Shown here piece after piece: positions 44,871 to 53,322 of a stretch of DNA of 64,000 nt. This DNA comes from Mesorhizobium sp. Z1-4 (lineage in GTDB: Bacteria; Pseudomonadota; Alphaproteobacteria; Rhizobiales; Rhizobiaceae), in assembly GCF_004000235.1 (NCBI RefSeq), contig NZ_RCIO01000005.1, positions 62,001 to 126,000 on the forward strand. Direction: 5' to 3'. The notes under the pieces were generated by a model. It did not search any database and was not told the DNA's origin. It saw only the letters and a list, made by a program, of their open reading frames with translations. How positions within the stretch are numbered: position 1 is the first letter of the stretch; every line of letters starts with the position of its first letter. The position numbers and the translations under genes were made by a program.

Positions 44871-45428
44871 TTGACGATACCCAATCTCATTACGCTGCTG
44901 CGATTCTTGCTGGTGCCGGCGATCGTTTATGCCATGCTGGAAGGTGCCATGGGCTGGGCGCTGGCAGGTTTTCTGGTTGCCGGGGTGTCCGACGGAATTG
45001 ATGGCTTCATTGCACGCCAGTTCGACCAGAGGTCCGAACTTGGCGCCTATCTCGACCCGATTGCCGACAAGCTGCTGCTGGTTTCGGTCTTCGTCGTGCT
45101 GGGGCTGATGAGCGAACTGCCGCTCTGGCTGGTGATCGCGGCTGTTTCGCGCGACCTGCTTATCGTCGGAGGGGTTGTTCTGTCCGGTCTGCTCGGCCAC
45201 CCGGTAGAGATGAAGCCGTTGATGATCTCCAAGGCCAACACGGCAATGCAGATCGTGCTGGCCGCTGCGGTATTGTTCGAACTCGCGCTTGAGACAGCCT
45301 TCGGTGGCCTTCGCGGCTGGCTCGTCATATTGTCTGGCGGCTTGACCGTCGCCTCCGCGGCGGCCTATCTCGTGGCCTGGTTCAGGCACATGAATGGCTA
45401 TGGCGAAAGCGAAAACCCGCACCTCTAG
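44871..45428 (+). CDS. CDP-alcohol phosphatidyltransferase family protein (second copy)
   Basis: A membrane enzyme of 185 residues with the motif DGIDGFIARQFDQRSELGAY, followed by LDPIADK, that defines CDP-alcohol phosphatidyltransferases, and several hydrophobic helices. It begins TIPNLITLLRFLLVPAIVYA, like cardiolipin synthases of the ClsA-unrelated type or PgsA. TTG 44871 is the best start by homology, though the ribosome site is weak. PgsA proper is at 32009-32617, so this one may use a different alcohol (for example phosphatidylglycerol). Its last 35 bases overlap the start of the PerM gene. Confidence 0.8.
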   Translation: MTIPNLITLLRFLLVPAIVYAMLEGAMGWALAGFLVAGVSDGIDGFIARQFDQRSELGAYLDPIADKLLLVSVFVVLGLMSELPLWLVIAAVSRDLLIVGGVVLSGLLGHPVEMKPLMISKANTAMQIVLAAAVLFELALETAFGGLRGWLVILSGGLTVASAAAYLVAWFRHMNGYGESENPHL

Positions 45429-46611
45429 AAGCGCGTCTTCGCGCTCAGGCACCCGAAGCACCGGCAGCAAATCCGCTGCCGCTGCAAAACCGACCACCGT
45501 TGTCGAACTCGGACCCGATGCGACGGCCGCGATCGACATTCGCCGTCAGGTTGCATTCTGGTTGCTGACGGCTGCCATCTTTGTCGCTTTCCTCTATATT
45601 TTCAGCTCTATCCTGCTGCCGTTTCTGGCCGGCATCATCCTGGCGTATTTCCTCGACCCCGTTGCCGACTGGCTCGAGCGTCTGGGCCTGTCGCGGCTGG
45701 CCGCGACGATTGTCATTCTCGTCGGTTTCGTACTGTTTTTCGTGCTCGGCCTGATGATCGTGATTCCAGTTCTGGGATCGCAGCTCGCCGGGCTGATTTC
45801 CCTGCTGCCGGATTATCTGTCCCGGCTGCAGACGCTCATAACCCGCTTCGATCCGGGCTGGCTTGAGCAGAATATCGGCGTCGATCCTGCTTCGTTGCGC
45901 GAGAGCCTGAGTTCGCTGCTGAGCCAGGGCGCAAGTTTCCTCAGTGCCCTGTTCCAGTCGATCTGGAATTCCGGTCGCGCACTGATCGATATCGCTGGCC
46001 TGTTCGTCGTCACGCCCGTGGTCGCATTTTATATGCTACTCGACTGGGACCGCATGGTCGCCCGCGTCGACAGCTGGGTGCCGCGCGATCACCTGGCCAC
46101 GGTCCGCCGGCTCGCCTCCGAGATCAACCGCTCCACCGCAAGCTTTGTGCGCGGGCAAGGCACGGTCGGCCTCATTATGGGCATCAGCTATGCCGTGGCG
46201 CTCACCCTGGTCGGGCTCAATTTCGGCCTGCTTATCGGCCTTGTCGCGGGCCTGATCGGGTTCATCCCTTATGTCGGTTCCGTCGTCGGCCTTGTGCTTT
46301 CGCTCGGCGTCGCGCTGGTTCAGTTCTGGCCCGAATGGCAATGGGTGGCCGCGGTGGCGGCAATCTTCTTTGCCGGCCAGATGGTCGAGGGCAATATCCT
46401 GCAGCCCAAGCTTGTCGGCGGCAGCGTCGGTCTGCACCCCGTCTGGCTGATGTTCGCCCTGTTCGCTTTCGGTTACCTGTTCGGTTTCGTCGGCCTGCTT
46501 GTGGCGGTGCCGGCGGCTGCTGCGATTGCTGTTCTGGTGCGTTTCGCCATCGAGCGTTATCTGGAATCGCCCGTCTATCGCGGCGGCGGTGGCCAGGACG
46601 ACAGCCGGTAG
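45394..46611 (+). CDS. AI-2E/PerM family transporter
   Basis: A 405-residue membrane protein. A serine- and lysine-rich cytosolic tail of about 45 residues precedes roughly seven helices in the PerM plan: SSILLPFLAGIILAYFLDPV, IVILVGFVLFFVLGLMIVI, a large periplasmic loop, and LVAGLIGFIPYVGSVVGLVL with the C-terminal ILQPKLVGGSVGLHPVWLMF. Family members export small molecules, and some move sodium or AI-2; the cargo here is unknown. It overlaps the preceding gene by 35 bases and hdaA starts four bases after its stop, so the three are one unit. Confidence 0.88.
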   Translation: MAMAKAKTRTSRSASSRSGTRSTGSKSAAAAKPTTVVELGPDATAAIDIRRQVAFWLLTAAIFVAFLYIFSSILLPFLAGIILAYFLDPVADWLERLGLSRLAATIVILVGFVLFFVLGLMIVIPVLGSQLAGLISLLPDYLSRLQTLITRFDPGWLEQNIGVDPASLRESLSSLLSQGASFLSALFQSIWNSGRALIDIAGLFVVTPVVAFYMLLDWDRMVARVDSWVPRDHLATVRRLASEINRSTASFVRGQGTVGLIMGISYAVALTLVGLNFGLLIGLVAGLIGFIPYVGSVVGLVLSLGVALVQFWPEWQWVAAVAAIFFAGQMVEGNILQPKLVGGSVGLHPVWLMFALFAFGYLFGFVGLLVAVPAAAAIAVLVRFAIERYLESPVYRGGGGQDDSR

Positions 46612-46615
46612 GGCC

Positions 46616-47314
46616 ATGGCGAAGCCGCCCCCGCAGCAGATCGCACTCCAGTTCAGCCGCGAGCCCGGCCTGAGCCGCGCCGACCTCGTTGTCAGCTCGG
46701 CCAATGCCGACGCCGTCGCGCTGATCGACGCCTGGCCCGCCTGGCCGTCCAATGTCGTGGTCATCGCCGGCCCGGTCGGCTCGGGCAAGACCCATCTGGC
46801 GTCGATCTGGCGCGAGGAGACGGGCGCGCTTGCCGCCGACCGGCGTGCGCTCGGCCCCGAAATCCTGGAAGCGCTCGAAGGCGGTGCGCTGCTGGTCGAC
46901 GATGCCGATGCCGGCGGACTGGACGAAAACGGCCTGTTTCATGCCATCAACGCGGCGCGTGAATCCGGCAGCCACATCCTGCTTTCCGCGCGGCGCTTTC
47001 CACTCGGCTGGGGTGTTGCTCTGCCCGACCTGCGCTCGCGCCTGGGCGCCGCCTCCACGGTCGAAATCCGCGAGCCTGACGACCTGCTTCTGGCCGGCGT
47101 CATCACCAAGCTTTTTGCCGACCGCCAGGTCGAGATCGACCCGCAGGTGGTTCAGTTCCTGGTCAAGCGGATCGAACGCTCGCTGGCGACTGCGATCGGC
47201 GTCGTGGAGCGGCTTGACCGTGCCGCACTTGAGGCCAAGAGCCGCATCACGCGCCAGCTGGCAGCGACGGTGCTTGGCGGTTCGGACATGGGTCAGGCGT
47301 CGCTGCCGGTCTGA
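46616..47314 (+). CDS. hdaA: Regulator of DnaA inactivation, HdaA
   Basis: HdaA is a short DnaA relative (232 residues) that, with the sliding clamp, stimulates ATP hydrolysis by DnaA and prevents over-initiation. The N-terminal QIALQFSREPGLS holds the clamp-binding type motif (QxxLxF); Walker A GPVGSGKTH is at residues 52-60, and GGALLVDDADAGGLDENGLF is Walker B. The AAA+ fold is complete, but the DNA-binding domain of DnaA is absent. It follows PerM by four bases, the usual context in alphaproteobacteria. Confidence 0.92.
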   Translation: MAKPPPQQIALQFSREPGLSRADLVVSSANADAVALIDAWPAWPSNVVVIAGPVGSGKTHLASIWREETGALAADRRALGPEILEALEGGALLVDDADAGGLDENGLFHAINAARESGSHILLSARRFPLGWGVALPDLRSRLGAASTVEIREPDDLLLAGVITKLFADRQVEIDPQVVQFLVKRIERSLATAIGVVERLDRAALEAKSRITRQLAATVLGGSDMGQASLPV

Positions 47315-47430
47315 GCTCACGCACTGTCACAGCAATGAAACCGTAATGCCGCCAAAGCGCCCAGATTGGGTCCAATTGCCGCCCGCTGCGCAGGCTACGC
47401 CTTCGACAGCCATCGGAGAGGGACACCATC

Positions 47431-47508
47431 ATGCGCAACTGGGAAGACGATTTCGCTTTTTACCTGCTCGCGGCCTTCGTCGCCGCCGGGCTGGTTTTTG
47501 TTGCCTGA
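47431..47508 (+). CDS. Possible 25-residue single-helix membrane peptide
   Basis: A 25-codon frame starts at ATG 47431 and ends at TGA 47506-47508. Ribosome site GGAGAGGGAC lies at good distance. The product begins MRNWEDDFAF and ends VAAGLVFVA: a short acidic head and one hydrophobic helix, the shape of known bacterial membrane micropeptides. It stands in the gap between hdaA and galM. Too short for statistical support from one genome; conservation in relatives would settle it. Confidence 0.4.
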   Translation: MRNWEDDFAFYLLAAFVAAGLVFVA

Positions 47509-47652
47509 CGAACATGCAGCGCATGACCGGGTACGGTCCTGTGGCCCCGCAGCGCGTGCGCGGCGCCGGAGATCGTTTCGCCAGACACGGCCTTGACGGC
47601 TGGCGGCTCTACCCGCATCAGGCTTACGGGCCGGAACGGGGGAGGGCCGCTT

Positions 47653-48660
47653 TTGTCCGAGGCATTCGGAACGACGCCTGACGGCGAAACCGTCTACCGC
47701 ATCAGCCTGTCCGGCGGCGGGCTCTTCGCAGCGGCGTTGACCTGGGGCGGCATTCTCCAGGATCTGCGGCTTGCGGGCCATTCAGCACCTTTGGTGCTCG
47801 GCTTCCCGACGCTCGAACCTTACCTTCGGCACCCGCTCTATATGGGCGCCATCGTCGGGCGTTACGCCAATCGCATCGCCAACGGCCGCTTCGAACTTGG
47901 CGGCAAAACTTACGAGATCGACAATGGCGGCGCGCCCGGCCACGTGCTTCACGGCGGCATACGCGGTTTCGACAAGCGCAATTGGGCGATTGCCGACCGC
48001 GGCCCCGATTTCGTAGCGCTCACCTACTTTTCGCCGGATGGCGAAATGGGCTTTCCCGGAAACCTCAGCGCCGCCTGCACCTACCGGCTGACTGCCGAGG
48101 GGCGGCTGCGGATAGTCATGCGGGCGACATGCGACGCCGAAACGCTCTGCGCCTTCACGCAGCACAGCTATTTCAATCTCGACGACGGCGGCGCCTCGCC
48201 GGCACTCGGACACAAACTGCAGGTCGCTGCCGACAGCTACCTGCCGGTCGATGAGCGTCTTATTCCCTTGGGCGAAACCGCGCCGGTGGCAGGAACGCGG
48301 TATGATTTTCGCACCTCTCGGCAGGTCGCGACTGATCCTCGCGAGGCTGGTTACGATCTCAATTTCTGCCTCGCGCCTGCTCGCCGCGCGTTGACCCATG
48401 TGGCCACCCTGGAGGGTGCGCGCTCCGGTGTCTCGATGCAATTGTCCACGACCGAGCCCGGCCTGCAGTTCTTCGACGGCGCTCCGATCCCCGCCGGTCT
48501 CAAGGGCCTCGACGGCATTGTCTATGGCCCGCATGCCGGCCTGTGCCTCGAACCTCAGATCTGGCCCGACTCGCCCAACCGGCCGGGTTTTCCGAGTGCG
48601 GTTCTGAAGCCGGGGGAGAGATATGAAGCGGTGATCGAGTATGGGTTTGCGTCTGGATGA
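47653..48660 (+). CDS. Aldose 1-epimerase family protein
   Basis: A 335-residue galactose-mutarotase-fold protein that would interconvert alpha and beta sugar anomers. Landmarks are YMGAIVGRYANRIANGRF, HVLHGGIRGFDKRNWAIADR with the active His, TQHSYFNLDD with the second His, and LCLEPQIWPDSPNRPGF with the catalytic Glu. TTG 47653 was chosen because GGGGGAGGG precedes it at good distance; an upstream TTG at 47593 has none. It is not adjacent to sugar catabolic genes, so the sugar is uncertain. Confidence 0.9.
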   Translation: MSEAFGTTPDGETVYRISLSGGGLFAAALTWGGILQDLRLAGHSAPLVLGFPTLEPYLRHPLYMGAIVGRYANRIANGRFELGGKTYEIDNGGAPGHVLHGGIRGFDKRNWAIADRGPDFVALTYFSPDGEMGFPGNLSAACTYRLTAEGRLRIVMRATCDAETLCAFTQHSYFNLDDGGASPALGHKLQVAADSYLPVDERLIPLGETAPVAGTRYDFRTSRQVATDPREAGYDLNFCLAPARRALTHVATLEGARSGVSMQLSTTEPGLQFFDGAPIPAGLKGLDGIVYGPHAGLCLEPQIWPDSPNRPGFPSAVLKPGERYEAVIEYGFASG

Positions 48661-48776
48661 CAAATGCGGCGGAGCTTCGCCGCCGTCAGCGAACGGAAGC
48701 TGATCCCAGACAGGTTCATGTCCTCGGGCGTTCCGCAATCTACAGATGATCGAGCCGGAAATGGGGGCGCTTATGG

Positions 48777-48853
48777 TGGCGATCCCGACAGGATTCGAAC
48801 CTGTGACCATCGGCTTAGAAGGCCGGTGCTCTATCCAGCTGAGCTACGGGACC
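48777..48853 (-). tRNA. tRNA-Arg (anticodon TCT)
   Basis: On the minus strand the 77 bases fold into a complete cloverleaf: acceptor GGTCCCG with CGGGATC (one G-U pair), D-stem GCTC/GAGC, anticodon loop CTTCTAA with anticodon TCT, T-arm CAGG-TTCGAAT-CCTG and an encoded CCA end. It reads AGA codons. Confidence 0.95.
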
Positions 48854-48873
48854 GTCGCGCCCTTTCGGGCGTG

Positions 48874-48891
48874 AAAACCGGCATGCGCCGG
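48874..48891 (-). terminator. Weak terminator hairpin after the NDUFS4-like gene
   Basis: On the minus strand CCGGC, a 4-base loop and GCCGG are followed by TTTT, just past the stop at 48895. The stem is only 5 bp. A second small hairpin (CGCCC/GGGCG at 48858-48871) follows before the tRNA-Arg. Confidence 0.4.
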
Positions 48892-48894
48892 GGA

Positions 48895-49200
48895 TCAGTG
48901 CGTCCAGGGCGTCTTGCGGTCATAGCGGAAATTTTCCGCGTATGAAATCTGCCGCCGGCGCGGCTCCTTCGGCTCTTCAACGCGCGCCGCGATGCCGTTT
49001 GCCTCGGCATAGGCCTGGGCTTCCTCGCGTGTCTCGAAGACGAGCTTGATCTGGCTCTTCATGTCCGAGGATGTGGTGTAACCCATCAGCGGGTCTATTC
49101 TGCGCGGGCTCTCCGGTTCGAACTCCAGCACCCAACGGCCGGTCTTGGCCTTGCCGGATTGCATGGCGGTGCGGGCGGGGCTGAAAATTCGTGCAGACAT
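48895..49200 (-). CDS. NADH dehydrogenase accessory subunit (NDUFS4-like, ETC complex I conserved region)
   Basis: A 101-residue homologue of the 18-kDa accessory subunit of mitochondrial complex I. The family signature is seen as SARIFSPARTAMQSGKAKTG, WVLEFEPESPRRIDPLMGYT, then KLVFETREEAQAYAEANGI and RRQISYAENFRYDRKTPWTH. Alphaproteobacterial complex I carries this subunit outside the nuo operon, as here. ATG 49200 was preferred to 49230 because AGGGA lies at proper distance. It lies between two tRNA genes. Confidence 0.92.
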   Translation of the reverse strand: MSARIFSPARTAMQSGKAKTGRWVLEFEPESPRRIDPLMGYTTSSDMKSQIKLVFETREEAQAYAEANGIAARVEEPKEPRRRQISYAENFRYDRKTPWTH

Positions 49201-49303
49201 GAGATGTCCCTGGAACGCGGTTTGTTTCATGCGCTGCCTAGTCCAAAAATCCCGCTTTGCAAAGCGGTGGCGATGAATTCGGCGCCGGGCGCGGGAGTTT
49301 TTG

Positions 49304-49332
49304 CTTGCACCGGCGGGCGCGAGGCACTAGGC
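49304..49332 (+). promoter_or_regulatory. Promoter for tRNA-Pro
   Basis: CTTGCA (49304-49309) and CTAGGC (49327-49332) are exactly 17 bases apart and end 16 bases before the tRNA. Minus-35 is a good match, minus-10 a weak one. Confidence 0.45.
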
Positions 49333-49348
49333 AGGCGCCGCACCGGAA

Positions 49349-49425
<77 letters not shown>

Positions 49426-49433
49426 GCCGGCGT

Positions 49434-50606
49434 CTAGATCCTTGCGGCAGCCGCAAGCCCCCGCTCGATGTCCGCCCTCAGGTCGTCGACATCTTCCAGT
49501 CCGATCTGCAGCCGCATGACAGGCCCGGCGTAATCGGTGCGCGAGGCAACCCTGTCGTCCAGATGCACGTGAACGGCAAGGCTGTCATATCCGCCCCAGG
49601 AATAGCCCATTCCGACGATTTCGAGCGCGTCGAGGAAGGCATGGGCTTTTTCCTTGCCGCCACCGGCAAGCACGATCGAGAACAGGCCGCTGGAGCCCGA
49701 GAAATCCCGCTTCCAGATGTCGTGGCCGGCGGAGCTTTCAAGCGCGGGATGCAGCACCTGCGCAACGCCCGGCTGACCTTCCAGCCACTGCGCGATTTCG
49801 AGCGCGTTCCTGCGATGTTGTTCCAGCCGTACCCCGAGTGTGCGCAGCCCGCGCAGCGTGTTGTAGACGTCGTCGGGTCCAGGGCAGCATCCGAGCTGCA
49901 GGTAAGCCTCGTGCAGTCTCTCCCAGGCCGCCTCATTGGCCGAAATCGTGCCCGCCAGAATGTCGGAATGCCCGGCTATGTATTTGGTCGCCGCATGGAT
50001 CGAGACGTCGACACCGAAATCGAGGGCGCGGAAATAAAGCGGCGTGGCCCAGCTGTTGTCCATCATCACGATCGCGCCGGCTGCGTGCGCCGCGTTGGCA
50101 ATCGCCGGTATGTCCTGCATCTCGAACGTGTTGGAGCCAGGCGATTCGGTGAAAACCGCCTTCGTGTTCGGCTTCATCAGCCGCGAAATGCCGGCTCCGA
50201 TCAGCGGGTCGTAATATTCGACCTTCACGCCCATGCGCGACAGCATGTTGTCGCAGAAACTCCGCGTCGGGAAATAGACCGCGTCCGTCACCAGCAGATG
50301 GTCGCCGGAGGAAAGGAAAGCCAGCAGCGGAACGGTGACGGCGGCAAGCCCTGTCGGAACCGTCAGTGTGCCTGCCGCGCCCTCCAGCTCAGTCATGGCC
50401 TGGTTCAGCGCATCGGTCGTCGGCGTACCCCGGGTTCCGTAGAGGTATTTCTGGTTCCGGGTCGCCATGGTGTGCGCATCGGGAAACAACACGGTGGATG
50501 CGTGGACGACGGGCGGGTTGACGAAGCCGTGAAAATCATGCGGGTCGTACCCCGAATGGGCCAGCCGCGTATGTACGCCGCGCTTGTGCTGCGTGCTGTC
50601 TGACAT
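49434..50606 (-). CDS. metC: Cystathionine beta-lyase
   Basis: MetC splits cystathionine into homocysteine, pyruvate and ammonia for methionine synthesis, using PLP. The 390-residue protein has the Cys/Met metabolism fold; Lys208 in SIHAATKYIAGHSD is the PLP-binding lysine, with MMDNSWATPLYF upstream supplying the pyridine-binding Asp. The N-terminal TRLAHSGYDPHDFHGFVNPP favours cystathionine beta-lyase over gamma-synthase. A probable promoter lies at 50639-50666. It is divergent from the aap operon, an arrangement I recall from other rhizobia. Confidence 0.93.
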   Translation of the reverse strand: MSDSTQHKRGVHTRLAHSGYDPHDFHGFVNPPVVHASTVLFPDAHTMATRNQKYLYGTRGTPTTDALNQAMTELEGAAGTLTVPTGLAAVTVPLLAFLSSGDHLLVTDAVYFPTRSFCDNMLSRMGVKVEYYDPLIGAGISRLMKPNTKAVFTESPGSNTFEMQDIPAIANAAHAAGAIVMMDNSWATPLYFRALDFGVDVSIHAATKYIAGHSDILAGTISANEAAWERLHEAYLQLGCCPGPDDVYNTLRGLRTLGVRLEQHRRNALEIAQWLEGQPGVAQVLHPALESSAGHDIWKRDFSGSSGLFSIVLAGGGKEKAHAFLDALEIVGMGYSWGGYDSLAVHVHLDDRVASRTDYAGPVMRLQIGLEDVDDLRADIERGLAAAARI

Positions 50607-50985
50607 GAATGCTTCCTGCTAGATGTAGGTAGCGGACCATTATGCCCGCCACTGGCCAAGTGCAACCGCCAGCAGGCGTCGGTCGGCTTGTCCAGCCGGG
50701 CACTCGGATACGTCGCTTCGAGAGCCCGCGTGGAGCCGCATTCGGCCAAAACGATCCGCTTTTCGGCAAATAGAGGATTCGTTTTGCATTTCGGCGGCGG
50801 TGACGAGTGCCAATTTCCCGACACCACTTGACCCACGAATATTTATCGCATTCGATGGCCATCCGTATTGGGAGGTTGCGAGACAAGGTTTTGCTGTGCG
50901 CAGATCGCACAGCGAGGTTGTATCGGCCTCCCTGCGTAAAGAGGGGTTAATGCCCTTAGAGAAAATCAGAAAAGGTGCTTGGGCT
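50607..50985. other. Divergent control region metC-aapJ, with a perfect inverted repeat
   Basis: These 379 bases hold no gene. They contain the metC promoter (50639-50666) and a perfect inverted repeat at 50893-50913: GCTGTGCG and CGCACAGC around CAGAT, 73 bases before the aapJ ATG at 50986. The repeat could be an operator or a leader hairpin. A CTTGAC at 50827-50832 may be a minus-35 for aapJ, but no clear minus-10 follows at 17 bases. No riboswitch of the SAM-II type was seen before metC. Confidence 0.5.
50639..50666 (-). promoter_or_regulatory. Promoter for metC
   Basis: On the minus strand GTTGCA (plus 50661-50666) and CATAAT (plus 50639-50644) are 16 bases apart, giving a leader of about 26 bases before the metC start. 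Confidence 0.45.
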
Positions 50986-52002
50986 ATGAAGAGTATTTTG
51001 AAGGGTCTTGTGGGCGTATCGGTTCTCGCTCTGTCGGCGGGCGCTGCTTCGGCGGCCACGCTGGACGACGTGAAGAGCCGCGACGCGCTCAAATGTGGTG
51101 TGAGTCAGGGTCTCCCGGGCTTCTCCAATCCGGATTCGGACGGCAATTGGTCCGGCCTCGACGTTGATCTGTGCAAGGCGGTTGCCGCTGCCATCTTCGA
51201 CGATGCCTCGAAGGTCGAATACGTGCCGCTTTCGGCCAAGGAGCGTTTCACCGCGCTGCAGTCGGGCGAAGTGGATCTGCTTTCGCGCAACACGACCTGG
51301 ACCATGAGCCGCGACACGCAGCTCGGCCTGAACTTCTCGGTCGTCAACTATTATGACGGTCAGGGCTTCATGGTCCGTTCGTCCATGGGCATCTCGTCCG
51401 CATTGCAGCTTTCCGGCGCCGCGATCTGCACCAACACCGGCACCACCACCGAGCTCAACGTGGCGGACTATTTCCGTGCCAACAACATGGACTACGAGCT
51501 GGTCGCCTTCGAGAAGGCTGACGAGGTTGTCGCCGCTTACGATGCCGGCCGTTGCGACGTCTACACGACCGACCAGTCGGGCATCTATGCGCAGCGCCTG
51601 AAGCTGACCAACCCCGACGAGCACAAGGTGCTTCCGGAAGTCATCTCCAAGGAGCCGCTTGGCCCGGCAGTCCGCCAGGGCGACGATCAGTGGCTGAACA
51701 TCGTCAAGTGGGTGCACTTCGCCATGGTCGAGGCCGAGGAATCAGGCGTCACCCAGGGCAATGCCGAAGAGATGAAGGGTTCCGACAACCCGAATATCAA
51801 GCGTCTGCTCGGCACCGAAGGTGAGTTCGGCACCGCGATCGGCCTCGAAAACGACTGGGGCTACCGCATCATCAAGCATGTCGGCAATTACGGCGAAGCG
51901 TTTGCACGCAACGTCGGCCCCGACACGCCGCTGAAGATCGCCCGCGGCCAGAACGCACTGTGGTCCAATGGCGGCCTGCAGTACGCTCCGCCGATCCGCT
52001 AA
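50986..52002 (+). CDS. aapJ: General L-amino acid ABC transporter, periplasmic binding protein
   Basis: AapJ binds many L-amino acids in the periplasm and delivers them to AapQM. From ATG 50986 it has 338 residues with a signal peptide (SILKGLVGVSVLALSAGAAS) and the AapJ pattern CGVSQGLPGFSNPDSDGNWS, VEYVPLSAKERFTALQSGEV and SRNTTWTMSRDTQLGLNF. An alternative ATG at 50950 is in frame with GAGGGG just upstream; it would add 12 residues to the signal peptide, and either may be used. A hairpin at 52019-52044 follows its stop and may raise its yield over the permeases. Confidence 0.95.
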   Translation: MKSILKGLVGVSVLALSAGAASAATLDDVKSRDALKCGVSQGLPGFSNPDSDGNWSGLDVDLCKAVAAAIFDDASKVEYVPLSAKERFTALQSGEVDLLSRNTTWTMSRDTQLGLNFSVVNYYDGQGFMVRSSMGISSALQLSGAAICTNTGTTTELNVADYFRANNMDYELVAFEKADEVVAAYDAGRCDVYTTDQSGIYAQRLKLTNPDEHKVLPEVISKEPLGPAVRQGDDQWLNIVKWVHFAMVEAEESGVTQGNAEEMKGSDNPNIKRLLGTEGEFGTAIGLENDWGYRIIKHVGNYGEAFARNVGPDTPLKIARGQNALWSNGGLQYAPPIR

Positions 52003-52018
52003 GGGTTAGCTAGAAAAA

Positions 52019-52044
52019 GGGCTGTCCGGGAAACCGGGCAGCCC
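52019..52044 (+). terminator. Intercistronic hairpin after aapJ (attenuator/stability element)
   Basis: Arms GGGCTGTCCGG and CCGGGCAGCCC pair over 11 bp (one G-U) around a GAAA loop, 17 bases after the aapJ stop. No T-run follows, so complete termination is unlikely. Such elements commonly protect the binding-protein message from 3' decay so that AapJ outnumbers the membrane subunits. Confidence 0.65.
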
Positions 52045-52130
52045 GCACCAGGGAATACGTCGCGCCCAATATCGGCGGCCGGTCACCGGTCGCACAACAA
52101 AATCAATCGGCGCGAACGAGGGGAACACAA

Positions 52131-53321
52131 ATGGCCGTCACTACCGCCGGGGAATCGGCGCCAAGGGTTGCGTTGCTCAACGACCCGAAGATACGCGCGT
52201 GGATCGTTCAGATTCTGCTGCTGGTCGTTCTGGTGTGGCTGACATATGTCGGCATCCAGAACATGTTCGCAAACCTGCAGGCCGCCAACATCGCGTCCGG
52301 TTTCGGCTTCCTGAACCGCAACGCGGGCTTCGCAATCAGCCAGTCGCTGCTCGAATACGACCAGGCCACATCGACTTTCGGCCGGGTGTTTTTTGTCGGG
52401 CTGATCAACACGCTGCTGGTTTCGGCCGTCGGGATCGTGATTGCGACGATCCTTGGATTTGTTGTCGGCATTGCCCGGCTGTCGCAAAACTGGGTCGTGT
52501 CGAGGATCGCCACGGTCTACATTGAGACGCTACGCAACATCCCGCTACTGCTGCAGATTTTCGTTTGGTACTTTGCTGTTCTGCGGCTGCTTCCCGGCCG
52601 CCGCGATTCGCTCGACATGGGCTTTCTCGGTCAGCTCAACATATCCGGCTGGTATGCGCCCAAGCCCGTCTACGGCGACGGCATCAACCTCGTGCTCGGC
52701 GCGCTGGTAATCGCGATCGTTGCCATATTCTTCATTTCCCGGTGGGCCAGAAAGCGCCAGGAGCAGACGGGTGAGACATTCCCTGTCTTCTGGACGTCGG
52801 TCGGCCTGTTCGTTGGCCTTCCGCTGATCGCCTATTTCATCGCCGGTATGCCGCTTTCCTTCGAATATCCGGAGCAGGGCAATTTCGGTCCGCGCGGCGG
52901 CGCGCGCATCTATCCCGAGTTCATCGGCCTGCTGCTGGCGCTGTCCTTTTATACCGGCGCCTTCATCGCCGAGATCGTTCGGGCAGGCATTCTCGGCGTC
53001 AACAAGGGCCAGACCGAGGCTTCGCACGCGCTGGGGCTCCGCAACGGGCCCACGCTGCGGCTGGTGATCGTTCCGCAGGCGCTGCGGATCATCATCCCGC
53101 CGCTGACGAGCCAGTATCTCAATCTGACGAAAAACTCGTCGCTGGCGGTCGCCATTGCCTATCCGGACCTTGTTTCGGTCTTCGCCGGCACTGCGCTCAA
53201 TCAGACCGGCCAGGCAGTTGAGATCTTGATGATGACAATGCTGACATATCTGGTTCTGTCGCTGCTGATCTCGGCATTCATGAACTGGTACAACGCCAAA
53301 ATGGCGCTGGTGGAGCGCTGA
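52131..53321 (+). CDS. aapQ: General L-amino acid ABC transporter, permease AapQ
   Basis: One of two inner-membrane permeases of the amino-acid importer. The 396-residue protein begins with helix [20 protein letters not shown] and ends with the binding-protein-dependent transport domain; the coupling motif is [20 protein letters not shown], followed by [20 protein letters not shown]. The region [20 protein letters not shown] is typical of polar amino-acid permeases. It is 128 bases after aapJ and one base before aapM. Confidence 0.95.
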   Translation: MAVTTAGESAPRVALLNDPKIRAWIVQILLLVVLVWLTYVGIQNMFANLQAANIASGFGFLNRNAGFAISQSLLEYDQATSTFGRVFFVGLINTLLVSAVGIVIATILGFVVGIARLSQNWVVSRIATVYIETLRNIPLLLQIFVWYFAVLRLLPGRRDSLDMGFLGQLNISGWYAPKPVYGDGINLVLGALVIAIVAIFFISRWARKRQEQTGETFPVFWTSVGLFVGLPLIAYFIAGMPLSFEYPEQGNFGPRGGARIYPEFIGLLLALSFYTGAFIAEIVRAGILGVNKGQTEASHALGLRNGPTLRLVIVPQALRIIIPPLTSQYLNLTKNSSLAVAIAYPDLVSVFAGTALNQTGQAVEILMMTMLTYLVLSLLISAFMNWYNAKMALVER

Positions 53322-53322
53322 T

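Noticed and set aside
50607-50800. Possible SAM-II riboswitch before metC
   Set aside because: The leader predicted from the promoter is only about 26 bases, and the conserved SAM-II core was not found.
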